Assembly: GCA_009779855.1 (NCBI GenBank)
Contig: WRBC01000009.1
Span: forward strand, 1-64,000
Origin: Coriobacteriia bacterium
Lineage (GTDB): Bacteria; Actinomycetota; Coriobacteriia; WRKU01; WQUG01
DNA length: 64,000 bases
Direction: 5' to 3'
Positions 18,974 through 27,347 of the stretch are shown piece by piece. A model generated the notes under the pieces. That model ran no database searches. It saw only the letters and a list, made by a program, of their open reading frames with translations, and had not been told where the DNA came from. Both the position numbers and the translations under genes were made by a program. The stretch's first letter is position 1. Each line of letters opens with the position of its first letter.

Positions 18974-19219
18974 AGGTGGATCAAGGTTTGGAATCGGGTC
19001 ATTTCGCGAAGAAATAGTGGCGGAGGCCATGCTTTCAATATCATTGGATGGAATCAGGCTACTAGAAATAATAGAGATCGAAGAGTGCTTGTTGTATCTT
19101 GGGGAGAGCGAAGGTGGTTAAATTTTAACAATCTAGTAAGCCGTAACGGAGCACAGTGGAATGCTGCAAGTGGAAACTTTAGATGGCAAGGTGCTTCCTG
19201 GTGCAACTTTAGAAGGTAA
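18974..19219 (+). pseudogene. start-less reading frame resembling a detached toxin tip
   Basis: The frame is open from 18974 to the TAA at 19217-19219 and contains SGGGHAFNIIGWNQATRNN, then RDRRVLVVSWGERRWLNF and an aromatic/Asn-rich end. GGGHAF...GWN...VVSWG faintly recalls papain-fold proteases, but no catalytic Cys is visible upstream. It shares 14 identical bases (AATAGAGATCGAAG) with the RHS toxin tip at about 17292, and both encode ATRN(N)RDR. No start codon is in frame; ATG at 18954 with AAGGAGG upstream opens a different frame, so a frameshift may have broken a gene. The lipoprotein gene starts 12 bases after the stop. Confidence 0.45.
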
Positions 19220-19231
19220 AGGAGTAGTGCT

Positions 19232-19678
19232 ATGAGGAAGATTACTATGACTGCTTGCTGTGTGGTGTTCTGTTTGGCTTTGTCCCTTGTCGCTTGCGAT
19301 GATACGTCATCGTTTGCGGAAGAAGGTGATTATGTGGGAGAAGTTTTAAATAACTCTATCGAGGGGACTTGGGTTCAACAGTTTGAAGGCGTTGGTAGTA
19401 TTGGGGAGATAGTAGTGACCTTTGATTCTGGTGGACAAGGAAGTATTTGGAGTTATTTAGTAAATGCGGAGGGTCTCACACAGGTCTACTTCTTTAGTTA
19501 CAGCCTAGATGGAACCTCAACGGTAACTCTTCACCATGAAGAGGGTGGTAGCGATGTGCTAAGTGCTACAGAGTGGAGCCAAGATGAAATCTTAATCACT
19601 GCCGAGGGTGACTCTGATTGGTTTACTGATTGCGCATGCTTCTATTCAAATATGTTGCCATTGCAGAAGCTGCATTAA
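19232..19678 (+). CDS. small lipoprotein of unknown function, C-terminus possibly replaced
   Basis: The 148-residue product begins with a lipoprotein signal: positive N-terminus, hydrophobic core and lipobox LSLVAC with Cys 22. The mature part looks like a small beta-barrel (EGTWVQQF..., GEIVVTFDSGGQGSIW, WSQDEILITAEGD). AGGAG seven bases before ATG supports the start. The last 20 residues overlap, in another frame, sequence that belongs to the Abi_2 remnant, so the natural end may have been lost at a recombination junction near 19620-19640. Its position right behind a toxin-like fragment suggests an orphan immunity gene, but this is inference. Confidence 0.6.
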   Translation: MRKITMTACCVVFCLALSLVACDDTSSFAEEGDYVGEVLNNSIEGTWVQQFEGVGSIGEIVVTFDSGGQGSIWSYLVNAEGLTQVYFFSYSLDGTSTVTLHHEEGGSDVLSATEWSQDEILITAEGDSDWFTDCACFYSNMLPLQKLH

Positions 19679-20321
19679 AAACCATCACTGCCTTGAATTT
19701 TCACAAGCACACCAAACGAATCATAACAAATATCTTGAAGCCGGCACGTATCGCGATGATGGTGGATATCCTGTATTGGTTAGTTATCTAATCGGAGAAT
19801 TTGAGACTATACTTGGGATGAATGATAAAGGGAGGCGCAGAAAGCCAAAGCCTTACATCAAGCATTATCTGAACAATCACGGACAAGTTCCTATCTGGGT
19901 TCTTATGAATTATTTGTCACTTGGGCAGACTGTGAAGTTCTTTAACTTCCAAGAGAGTGAAATTCGTCGAAGTATCGCAAGCACCTTCACCGATCTATAT
20001 CGCCATGAACATTCCATTCCTCGCAATATTAGACCCAAAACCCTTAGTCGGGCATTTGACCACATCAAAGATATGCGTAACATTTGTGTCCATGATGAGC
20101 GCCTATACTGCGCACGAGTGTCGCCCAGAAACGACACTACTTTTGCTAACGTTTTGGACGACCTTAGTTTAGTTCTTCCTGCAAGTAAGAGCGAAGAAAT
20201 GCGTCTACAAGTATTAACTGAATTGGCAAGCCTCTCGAATGACCTCGAAACCATATCAATAATTCACATACTAAAGAAAATGGGATTCGAGTCGATAGAC
20301 AGTTTAATCCAGGCAGCTTAA
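19630..20321 (+). pseudogene. truncated, frameshifted Abi_2 (AbiD/AbiF-type) abortive-infection gene
   Basis: The frame from 19738 to 20321 encodes YLEAGTYRDDGG, VPIWVLMNYLSLGQTVKFF and LSRAFDHIKDMRNICVHDERLY, the core and C-terminus of Abi_2 (AbiD/AbiF-like) proteins linked to phage abortive infection. The preceding family sequence, LLFKYVAIAEAALKTITA, lies in a different frame at about 19639-19692. One base therefore appears to be missing around 19690-19705. The usual N-terminal region of about 70-90 residues is absent, replaced by the lipoprotein gene. A 237-residue reading from 19608 exists but its first 25 residues are off-frame. It is a decayed defence gene. Confidence 0.75.
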
Positions 20322-20461
20322 GCCTTGTTATTCTTAATAATAGTAGTTGTAGAGAGTGGTGAATTCTAGTGGGTACTTATGAGTATATTTCTGCCACTAT
20401 GCCATTTTTTGCTCTGGTGATAGGCGTTTATCTCAAAAGAAGATTGATGAGCTCTACATAA

Positions 20462-20501
20462 AAATAAAAGTGGTCAAACTGACCACTTTTATTTGTTTGC
20501 T
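20462..20501. terminator. bidirectional intrinsic terminator at the right end of the accessory block
   Basis: A perfect 15-bp inverted repeat at 20462-20476 and 20480-20494 with loop AAC is flanked by A and T tracts, so it can act on both strands. GTCAAACTGAC and TTTGTTTGCT are shared with the terminator at 6110-6154. Confidence 0.82.
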
Positions 20502-20653
20502 CGTTATGTATTTTGCTAATTGCGTGAACTCTGTTCGCGGCATCTTTCCACTAAGGCTAAGGAAGCCTCAATCGAAATTAACTGAAGTTTAAAGCTTAAG
20601 CTCTGCTAAGGCAGACTTACTAGCCTACTGCAATCCTTGCAGACGCAAGGTTC

Positions 20654-21604
20654 CTACAAACACAGAGCCTCTATCTTATGGGCAAGCTCAACCGCGGCAA
20701 GTCCTGCCTCGCCATCAACTGTTGGCTTTCCACCTGTGCGGATTGCGTTCAAGAAATCATCAAGCTCCTTGCGTAGGGGCTCGCCGCTTTTGTCTATCGT
20801 AAGGGATTCCACAACGCTTGTTTGGGCAAAGGTTATCTCCTCATTTTTGCTTTTGTAGGAAACTTCTGCCTGTTTACGAACCTCAATGGACTGGTGCAGG
20901 GTGTCAGCAACCAGGAAGCGATCCTTCTCTGACACGGATATACGTCTAATCTTGTCGTTGGTGATTCTGCTGGTCTGTAGGGTAACGACGCAGCCATTGG
21001 GGAACTTCAAAACGCTGCTTGCCGCATCAATAGTGTCACTGTAGACTTTTGTGCCTGAAGCTGCAATTTCGCTAGGGTATCCTCCCGCCAGCCAGCAGGC
21101 AAGATCAATGTCATGAATAGTAAGATCAAAGACAACACTGTCCTGTATGCGTGGTGTGTAGGGCGAAAGGCGCTCGATGCTAATGAAAAGGGGTTCATCA
21201 ATTAGGCGCGCCAGTGTATTAACAGCTGGATTGAAGCGTTCGACGTGTCCTGTTGCTAGGATGACTCCCGCAGATTTTGCAGCATCAACCAACGTCCTTG
21301 CGTCTTCTGGATTCCCTGCCAGGGGCTTCTCAATCAAAATATTAATGCCACGGTTCATAAGTGCAAGCCCGGCTTCCAGGTGATACTGTGTCGGGATTGC
21401 CACAATGGCAAGATCTACATCAGGCATGTCCTCGACGGAAGCAAAAACAGGGGTATGTGCAGCTGAAGGGTGTTGCTTCGCGCGCTCAACATCAGGATCT
21501 ACAATAGCGACAAGGTCGACGTCAGGATGCGCGTCCATAATTCTAATGTGATGGCGCCCCATGTTTCCTGCGCCAAATACGGCTCCTCTTAATTTTGTGC
21601 TCAT
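20654..21604 (-). CDS. Gfo/Idh/MocA-family sugar dehydrogenase (UDP-GlcNAc 3-dehydrogenase-like)
   Basis: This is a 316-residue NAD(P)-dependent oxidoreductase. GAVFGAGNMGRHH near residue 8 is the Rossmann dinucleotide loop, followed by VAIPTQYH and the signature EKPLA. GHVERFNPAV and LTIHDIDLACWLAGG (catalytic His region) resemble GnnA/WbpB-type enzymes that oxidise C3 of UDP-GlcNAc or its uronate. Such a dehydrogenase works with a DegT aminotransferase like the one at 5.0-6.1 kb. The two are now about 14.5 kb apart across the accessory block. It is a single gene on the minus strand; the exact substrate cannot be read from sequence. Confidence 0.8.
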   Translation of the reverse strand: MSTKLRGAVFGAGNMGRHHIRIMDAHPDVDLVAIVDPDVERAKQHPSAAHTPVFASVEDMPDVDLAIVAIPTQYHLEAGLALMNRGINILIEKPLAGNPEDARTLVDAAKSAGVILATGHVERFNPAVNTLARLIDEPLFISIERLSPYTPRIQDSVVFDLTIHDIDLACWLAGGYPSEIAASGTKVYSDTIDAASSVLKFPNGCVVTLQTSRITNDKIRRISVSEKDRFLVADTLHQSIEVRKQAEVSYKSKNEEITFAQTSVVESLTIDKSGEPLRKELDDFLNAIRTGGKPTVDGEAGLAAVELAHKIEALCL

Positions 21605-21697
21605 AAGATCTCTAGCCTTCCCTCCATAGTCATTAGCGTGCTAGCTTACGTGCTAGCTTATTAGTGGAAATTTCCTAGTAACTACTATACTATTGTT

Positions 21698-21721
21698 GTG
21701 ACACTTCGTCCTAAGTGTCAC
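21698..21721. promoter_or_regulatory. perfect palindrome, candidate operator of nrfA
   Basis: GTGACACTT at 21698-21706 and AAGTGTCAC at 21713-21721 are separated by six bases. A -10-like TATTAT follows at 21724-21729, so the palindrome would cover the -35/spacer region and could bind a dimeric Crp/Fnr-like or other regulator. The spacing differs from the E. coli Fnr site; no regulator is identified. Confidence 0.6.
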
Positions 21722-21768
21722 CGTATTATAAGGACCATTTCTGACGGACACAGAAAGGGTGCATTTTT

Positions 21769-23088
21769 ATGCAGCAACGCGTAATTGTTATTTTGCTGGG
21801 TGCTATTGGGGCTATTCTTGCCCTTGTAGTAGGGGTTATTGCCTTTGTTGGGCTCAGCGCTGATCAGCCTGCTCAGACAGCCTCTTCGGCCATGCCTCCC
21901 CCTGAAGAGGATGGCATGTCTCTTCCCAGTCCTTCTGCACTGCCCGAACAGGTTAGAAGTATCGACTACGATCCTATCCTAGACGCTAACTATTGGATGG
22001 CAGAGTTCCCCTATCAAACAGAAAGCTTTCTTGCAGATAGGAGTGTCGAACCAAAGAAAGATTATCTTGAGTTTTATCCTTTCCTGAATACCATCTTTGC
22101 GGGCTCACGTTTTGCAGAAGGCTACTATTCTCCTATGCCGCATGATTACGCGGTTCACAATGTAAAATCTACCCCCCGCTTAACAGATGAACATCCCGCA
22201 GCATGTTTTGCCTGCAAGACACCAGACTATGTTGTTATGGAGGCTCAGGACCCTGCGGGCACGTGGTCACGCGGATTCCATGAGGTCAGCGACCAGATGA
22301 CTAACGCGATTACCTGCTATGACTGCCACCGCAATGAACCAGGCCGCGGGTTAGGCGGGGATGGAATCGATGGTGGTTTCACAGGATCCATCCGCAGCCA
22401 CTTCAGCATTTGGTACGAAGAAACACGGGGTGCGACGGCATCATGCGCGCAGTGTCATGTGGAGTACTATTTTAATGAGCAGACGTGGCAAGTAGCATTG
22501 CCCCCAGGTCCTACGGACCCAGAAATTATCCTAGGCTATTACAATGCACTGGGACTTGTTGACCACGTTAATCCCAATACGGGCACTGAGCAGCTAAAGG
22601 TGCAGCATCCTGAATACCAGCACTTTGCCGGCAGTGTTCACCAGCGGGAAGGGATGACCTGTGTGGACTGTCACATGGTGCGCTCGACCCCTGATGGGGA
22701 GGGTGGTTTCCTTACTGATCACACAATCACCTCCCCGTCCCAGTCGCGCGAAATCAGGGACACGGCCTGCGCCCCCTGCCATGGTGGCGGAGATGAAGCT
22801 ATCCTGCAGCTAATCCGTGACACACAGGAAAGTAGCAGGTCACGCACTTTGGCCTTAGGTGAACGTCTTGCAGACTTCCAGATAGCTTTCGCAGCTGCGC
22901 AAGATGCAGGACAACTTTCAGAGGGCCATATAGAAGTGCTGCGCGGAATGGAGCGCGAGGTCGTCTGGTACTTTGACTGGGTCTTTTCAGAGAACGGCAA
23001 CGGAGTCCACAACTATGAAGGCAATCATAGATGGATGCAAAGGGCAGAGGAAGTCCTTAATCAAGCAGAATCACTGCTGAACGAATGA
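21769..23088 (+). CDS. nrfA: pentahaem cytochrome c nitrite reductase
   Basis: NrfA reduces nitrite to ammonium with six electrons in the extracytoplasmic space. The 439-residue protein has an N-terminal membrane segment (residues 5-29). Haem sites in order are CFACK 146-150 (the Lys-ligated active-site haem), CYDCH 183-187, CAQCH 226-230, CVDCH 298-302 and CAPCH 334-338. Predicted catalytic residues by alignment to known NrfA are Arg 137, Tyr 233 (HVEYYF) and His 280 (VQHPEYQ). GAAAGGG before ATG 21769 gives the start. The usual electron donor NrfH, a tetrahaem quinol dehydrogenase, is not in the neighbourhood, so electrons must come from a partner elsewhere. The N-terminal segment may anchor this protein by itself. 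Confidence 0.95.
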   Translation: MQQRVIVILLGAIGAILALVVGVIAFVGLSADQPAQTASSAMPPPEEDGMSLPSPSALPEQVRSIDYDPILDANYWMAEFPYQTESFLADRSVEPKKDYLEFYPFLNTIFAGSRFAEGYYSPMPHDYAVHNVKSTPRLTDEHPAACFACKTPDYVVMEAQDPAGTWSRGFHEVSDQMTNAITCYDCHRNEPGRGLGGDGIDGGFTGSIRSHFSIWYEETRGATASCAQCHVEYYFNEQTWQVALPPGPTDPEIILGYYNALGLVDHVNPNTGTEQLKVQHPEYQHFAGSVHQREGMTCVDCHMVRSTPDGEGGFLTDHTITSPSQSREIRDTACAPCHGGGDEAILQLIRDTQESSRSRTLALGERLADFQIAFAAAQDAGQLSEGHIEVLRGMEREVVWYFDWVFSENGNGVHNYEGNHRWMQRAEEVLNQAESLLNE

Positions 23089-23221
23089 TTACTGTTTAAA
23101 GAAAATAGGCCACTACAGACCGGACAAGAAAATTGCTGCGCGCGGGCATAAAGTAGTTACGGATCATATCGAAGGACAGGTTCGTACTCCCGCCCCTCTA
23201 ATCTGCTAGATAACATTTAAT

Positions 23222-23262
23222 AAAGCGTGGCCATTCCCTTGGCTGCGCTTTGTTACAATTTT
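23222..23262 (+). terminator. hairpin with U-rich tail after nrfA
   Basis: A 12-bp stem (AAAGCGTGGCCA at 23222-23233 with TGGCTGCGCTTT at 23240-23251, two G-U wobbles) and a six-base loop are followed by a T-rich stretch. It overlaps the earliest start of the ATPase gene, so it may act as terminator of nrfA or as a leader structure for the ATPase. Confidence 0.65.
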
Positions 23263-25781
23263 TTCATTTGAAGAACTTACAGGGATTAACAAGTGCGGAG
23301 GTTCAATCCAGGCGCAGGGCTGGCCTGGATAATTCTTATGTCGCAAATCCCAGCAAGTCGAACTGGGACATTATTCGCAGCAACACCTTCACCCTGTTTA
23401 ATATCACCAGTTTCATTATTGCTGCAGCCGTTTTAGCGGTAGGTTCATTTATAAACTCGCTGTTCATTTTGCTTGTCATTTTTAATGTTGTTTTAGGTAT
23501 TAGTGTTGAGATTCGCTCACGCGGCATTATTGATAAGTTGACGCTGCTTAATACTGACCCCGTGACAGCCCTGCGTGATGGCAAGTGTCTTGAAGTTCTG
23601 CCCAAAGACATCGTTATGGATGACGTATTGCTTTTACGTGCCGGGGATCAAGTCCCGACAGATTCAGTTGTTCTAAGCGGCTTTGCAGAGGTTAACGAAG
23701 CCTTGTTAACGGGGGAGTCTGACCTGCTTGTAAAACAGCAGGATGCAAAGCTGCTATCAGGTAGCTTTGTAGTTAGTGGCCAGTGCCATGTCCGTGTCGA
23801 GCATGTGGGTGCTGACAACTATTCAACAAAGCTTAGTGTGGAAGCAAAGCAGTATCGCCCTATCGAATCAGGGCTCATGCGTGCCTTAGGTGCTGTGATG
23901 AAGTTTGTCAGCTGGATTGCCCTTCCCTTAGGGGTTTTGTTGTTAATCCAGGCACTTTTTATTAGTCACGTGGATACTTATACCGCAATACTTGCGACCA
24001 CGGCGGGACTGCTGGGAATGATTCCGCGCGGCATGGTTGTGCTGATTGCAGTTACGCTAGTGACGGGTGTCGTGAAGCTGGGACTTCGCGAAGTTCTGGT
24101 GCAGGAAATGTATTCCATTGAAACTATGGCGCACTTAGATACCTTGTGCCTTGATAAAACGGGCACGATAACAGAGGGTAAGATGCAAGTTGCAGGCATG
24201 GTGACCTTTGATGGGTACTCAGAGGAGTATGCCCAGACTGTCTTGCAGGCCTATCTGGCTACGAGCACTGACAACAATTCGACTATGCAGGCCCTGCGTG
24301 AGGCTTTTACCGACGTCACTGTTGGCGATGTTGACGGATCGATTGATTCCTTGGATGCGAGTGGGTCAACTATTTCTTTGGATGCAGATGATGCAGTTAG
24401 ATCCCTGAGCGCAGACAGTATTATCCCCTTTTCTTCTCAACGTAAATGGGGTGCTGCCTGCTTCAAGCAGATGATTGAAATAAGCCCCAGTAAGATGGCT
24501 ATGCTGACCACACTAGAATCAATGAGCTCAGCGGGATCAGCGGAATCGCCAGAGCCTACAGAGCCAGTAGAATCGTCAGAGTCAGCAGGGCCAATAGGGC
24601 TAACAGGGGCAGTTGTGCTGGGCGCCCCAGAAAAACTGCTTTTGCATGAATCAAATCTTGTGAATGAGCAACGAAAGCAAGGGTACCGTGTCTTGTTGCT
24701 AGGACATCGCGCAGACTTACCCCCTGTAGAAGATGAGATGCTTGACGTTGCCCCTATCGCTTGCATCATGTTAGATGATCCTGTTAGAGAGAGCGCGCCC
24801 ACGACTCTGGCCTACCTGCGTGAACAGGGGGTCGACTTAAAAATAATTTCTGGAGACAATCCAGAGACAGTGTCTATTGCAGCTGAACGTGCTGGCTTTG
24901 AAGGACACGACCGTTCCGTGGACGCGTCAAAGCTCAGTGATGAACAGCTAGTTGAAGTCCTTGAAGACACAGCCATTTTTGGAAGAGTTTCCCCGCAACA
25001 GAAGAGGCTCATTGTTACGACCTTGCGTAGCCTGGGCAAAACTGTTGGTATGACAGGGGATGGGGTTAACGATATTTTAGCGATGCGAAAGGCTAACTTA
25101 TCCGTTGCGATGGCAACGGGGGATGCTGCAACAAAGCAGATTGCAAATATCGTACTGTTGAAGTCAGATTTTTCCGATATGCCAGAGATTCTGTATGAGG
25201 CGCGTCGTGTTGTAAACAACATGCTGCGCAGCGCATCCATTTTCTTTATTAAGACGATATATTCATTATTTATGGTGCTAACAAGTTCTGTCAGCGTGTT
25301 TGCAGGCGGCCTGTTCTTATTCCCCTTTGTGGCTATTCAGGTTACCCTTGCAGATCAGACAATAGGGTGGCCGACCTTTGTATTTTCATTCAGACAGGAC
25401 AAAAAACCCGTACAGAAGAAATTTCTTAAGTCTGCATTGTTACAGGCCTTGCCTAATGCATTGCTTATTACTGCAAGCTTTATCTTTATTCACTTTTTTG
25501 GACGTGCGCAGGGTTGGAGTGACGTTGAGACAGTAACCCTTATGTACTGCTGTCTAGGAGTGATAACTTTCTATAATGTGGTGCGCGCTTGCTTGCCGCT
25601 TACGTGGTTCAACTTTGCCATGCTGGCCTTAACGATCACTGGTTTCTTCACAGGGCTTTTCTTGATAGGTCCCTTTATAGGATTGGGCACCTTGACGGCA
25701 GCTACAGCCCCTGTCTTTGCTTCAATAGTGACGCTTAGCTTGGGGTTATGGCTACTGTGGCAGAGGTTTGTGCGTGATTAA
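23250..25781 (+). CDS. CtpE-like P-type cation-transporting ATPase
   Basis: The protein has up to 843 residues and the order of P-type ATPases: two N-terminal membrane helices, actuator loop with LLTGESD, membrane pair, phosphorylation motif LCLDKTGT, nucleotide domain, hinge MTGDGVNDILAMRKANLSVAM and six C-terminal helices. It resembles the mycobacterial CtpE group, implicated in calcium uptake and envelope integrity; the ion here is inferred. The nucleotide-binding domain carries an unusual Ser/Glu/Pro-rich insert (SAGSAESPEPTEPVESSES, near residue 430). No ATG or clear ribosome site exists: TTG 23250 or TTG 23268 are the candidate starts, and the second would leave the preceding hairpin untranslated. 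Confidence 0.87.
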   Translation: MLQFFHLKNLQGLTSAEVQSRRRAGLDNSYVANPSKSNWDIIRSNTFTLFNITSFIIAAAVLAVGSFINSLFILLVIFNVVLGISVEIRSRGIIDKLTLLNTDPVTALRDGKCLEVLPKDIVMDDVLLLRAGDQVPTDSVVLSGFAEVNEALLTGESDLLVKQQDAKLLSGSFVVSGQCHVRVEHVGADNYSTKLSVEAKQYRPIESGLMRALGAVMKFVSWIALPLGVLLLIQALFISHVDTYTAILATTAGLLGMIPRGMVVLIAVTLVTGVVKLGLREVLVQEMYSIETMAHLDTLCLDKTGTITEGKMQVAGMVTFDGYSEEYAQTVLQAYLATSTDNNSTMQALREAFTDVTVGDVDGSIDSLDASGSTISLDADDAVRSLSADSIIPFSSQRKWGAACFKQMIEISPSKMAMLTTLESMSSAGSAESPEPTEPVESSESAGPIGLTGAVVLGAPEKLLLHESNLVNEQRKQGYRVLLLGHRADLPPVEDEMLDVAPIACIMLDDPVRESAPTTLAYLREQGVDLKIISGDNPETVSIAAERAGFEGHDRSVDASKLSDEQLVEVLEDTAIFGRVSPQQKRLIVTTLRSLGKTVGMTGDGVNDILAMRKANLSVAMATGDAATKQIANIVLLKSDFSDMPEILYEARRVVNNMLRSASIFFIKTIYSLFMVLTSSVSVFAGGLFLFPFVAIQVTLADQTIGWPTFVFSFRQDKKPVQKKFLKSALLQALPNALLITASFIFIHFFGRAQGWSDVETVTLMYCCLGVITFYNVVRACLPLTWFNFAMLALTITGFFTGLFLIGPFIGLGTLTAATAPVFASIVTLSLGLWLLWQRFVRD

Positions 25782-25826
25782 AAATACAGCTTAAGAAGAA
25801 AAGTTACTCGAAAAGAGTAGAAAAGA

Positions 25827-25903
25827 TGGTGGACCCGGGCTGACTCGAACAGCCGACCTCACGGTTATCAGCCGTGCGCTCTAGCCAACTGAGCTACGGG
25901 TCC
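25827..25903 (-). tRNA. tRNA-Ile (anticodon GAT)
   Basis: On the minus strand a 77-base cloverleaf starts GGACCCGTAGCTCAG and ends with an encoded CCA. The acceptor arms GGACCCG/CGGGTCC pair fully. The anticodon loop is CTGATAA, giving GAU for Ile. Confidence 0.95.
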
Positions 25904-26266
25904 GATTAAATCAAGCTTTAATACCTTAGCTGAAATCTCCCATCTTTGCAAGCCAAACGGAATGAGAAAATGATGCAGGCATTAAACTCCCGCGAAACGT
26001 TAACCTTACTTTAAGGTTTGCGATGGGCATAATTGCACCATTAGGCATTGTTTATCAATATTTCATACACGAAAATTCCCGCGAAATAAGTTTTAAGAAC
26101 CTGTTGACCCTCGAGTTACTGCAGGCTGCACAATAGTATATGGTTTTGCTCTCATGAATCTTGCTCACACAAGAACTTGAGAATACCTCACTAATGCCTG
26201 GTCATTGCCGCACATATGACTAGGCAGCCTCATTAGATGCCACCTGCCAAAGGGCAGTTAGGTATA

Positions 26267-26317
26267 GCATCAAGAGCTCCCTGAGTACTTGGCGGTCCCT
26301 CTTCGGGCTCTTGATGC
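26267..26317 (+). promoter_or_regulatory. long hairpin in the leader of the MerR gene
   Basis: GCATCAAGAGC at 26267-26277 pairs perfectly with GCTCTTGATGC at 26307-26317 around a 29-base loop. A smaller hairpin (CTGCC/GGGCAG, 26244-26257) precedes it. Both lie in the 480-bp non-coding stretch 25904-26382, where I see no other feature. It may be an attenuator or a 5'UTR fold of the regulator mRNA. Confidence 0.5.
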
Positions 26318-26382
26318 ACATTCATGTAAAATAGACTTGTCAGGAGACCCTTATTTATTTCTTGATTGGAGATATATCCCGC

Positions 26383-27239
26383 GTGAAAGAGCGCCTTTCT
26401 ATTAAAGAGTTCGCACGTTTCTCTCGCATTGAGCAGACCACTTTGCGCTACTGGGATGACATAGGTCTGTTTTCGCCCAGCAGACGTGATCCTGTCAACA
26501 ATTATCGCTACTATTCCCTGGAACAAATCATCGCAGTAAAATTTATTGCAGTATTAAGTGATCTTAATGTTCCGCTAAAGGCGATTGCCAATATAGAGCA
26601 AGACCGGGATCCTGAAAAAATTATTGAACTTATTAGTGGAAAAGAAAGACAGTTGGGGTTAGAGCTGTTAAGAATCCAGCAACAATTTTCTATCCTGCAT
26701 ACACGCCGCAGACTTATTGAAGAGGGAAATCGTGTATTAAGAGAACACGATTTGGACTTCACTGAAGAGGAGAGGGCGTCCAAAGAATCAAGCAAGATAG
26801 CTATCAGCTTATCAATGAAGAAGAGATTGCCTACGTTGTTGGGCCGCGGAACAACTTTGCGGCTAGCGGCGAATTCTACGAGTCATCCATTAATTTTTGC
26901 ACTAAGGCAGAGGATTTCCGCATTAAGCTTAGCCTACCCATTGCAGGACGCCATGATTGCTTTGAAAACTTCTTAAGAATGCCTGGGGGACCTGATAACT
27001 TTATCTCGATTGACCCTGGGGGGAATCGCGTGAGTCCTGCTGGTACATACATTGCAGGATATGTGAGGGGATTTTATGGACAGCTGGCAAATGTTCATGA
27101 AGAGATACTGGCCTATGCCAAAGAGCATCAGTTGGACCCTGTGGGTCCTGTGTATACAGAATACTTGCACGATGAGATATGCCTGCGTGACCCCATCGAC
27201 TATCTTGCAAAGGTATCAGTGCGCATCAAAGGCGCGTAA
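26383..27239 (+). pseudogene. MerR-family regulator with GyrI-like effector domain, frameshifted
   Basis: GTG 26383, with GGAGA about ten bases upstream, starts a MerR winged helix (RLSIKEFARFSRIEQTTLRY, WDDIGLFSPSRRD) and coiled dimer helix. The frame is coherent to about 26780. From about 26766 the family-like sequence continues one frame over: DSYQLINEEEIAYVVGPRNN, LSLPIAGRHDC, GGPDNFISIDPGGNRVSPAG, ending at 27239. That second half is a GyrI-like small-molecule-binding domain as in BmrR-type drug-responsive activators. One base seems to be missing around 26765-26800, near GAAGAGGAGAGGG. Either the gene is inactive or the assembly has an error there. No target gene is obvious; an autoregulated or distant efflux gene is possible. 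Confidence 0.78.
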
Positions 27240-27347
27240 ACGCGTACAGGCAACAGACAAAGCAAGGCACGCACAGACAACATGCAGATACCGCACTGCT
27301 AACGCCCTGTTACTTTGTCCCCTTTACTTACTGGTAAAATAGCAAGT

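Noticed and set aside
18921-19121. 66-residue frame with AAGGAGG upstream as an independent gene
   Set aside because: It resembles nothing and its composition is poor; the overlapping frame 18974-19219 has more protein-like content. A frameshifted remnant is more likely.
19608-19737. N-terminus of the 237-residue reading as a genuine start of the Abi_2 protein
   Set aside because: The first residues are out of frame with recognisable family sequence, which is encoded one frame over (FKYVAIAEAALK).
20369-20461. 30-codon GTG frame with a hydrophobic segment before the terminator
   Set aside because: It is too short, has no ribosome binding site, and lies at the edge of decayed sequence.
26979-27239. 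Separate 86-residue gene downstream of the MerR gene
   Set aside because: It is the C-terminal half of the GyrI-like domain, continuous with in-frame sequence from about 26766, so it is part of the frameshifted gene.
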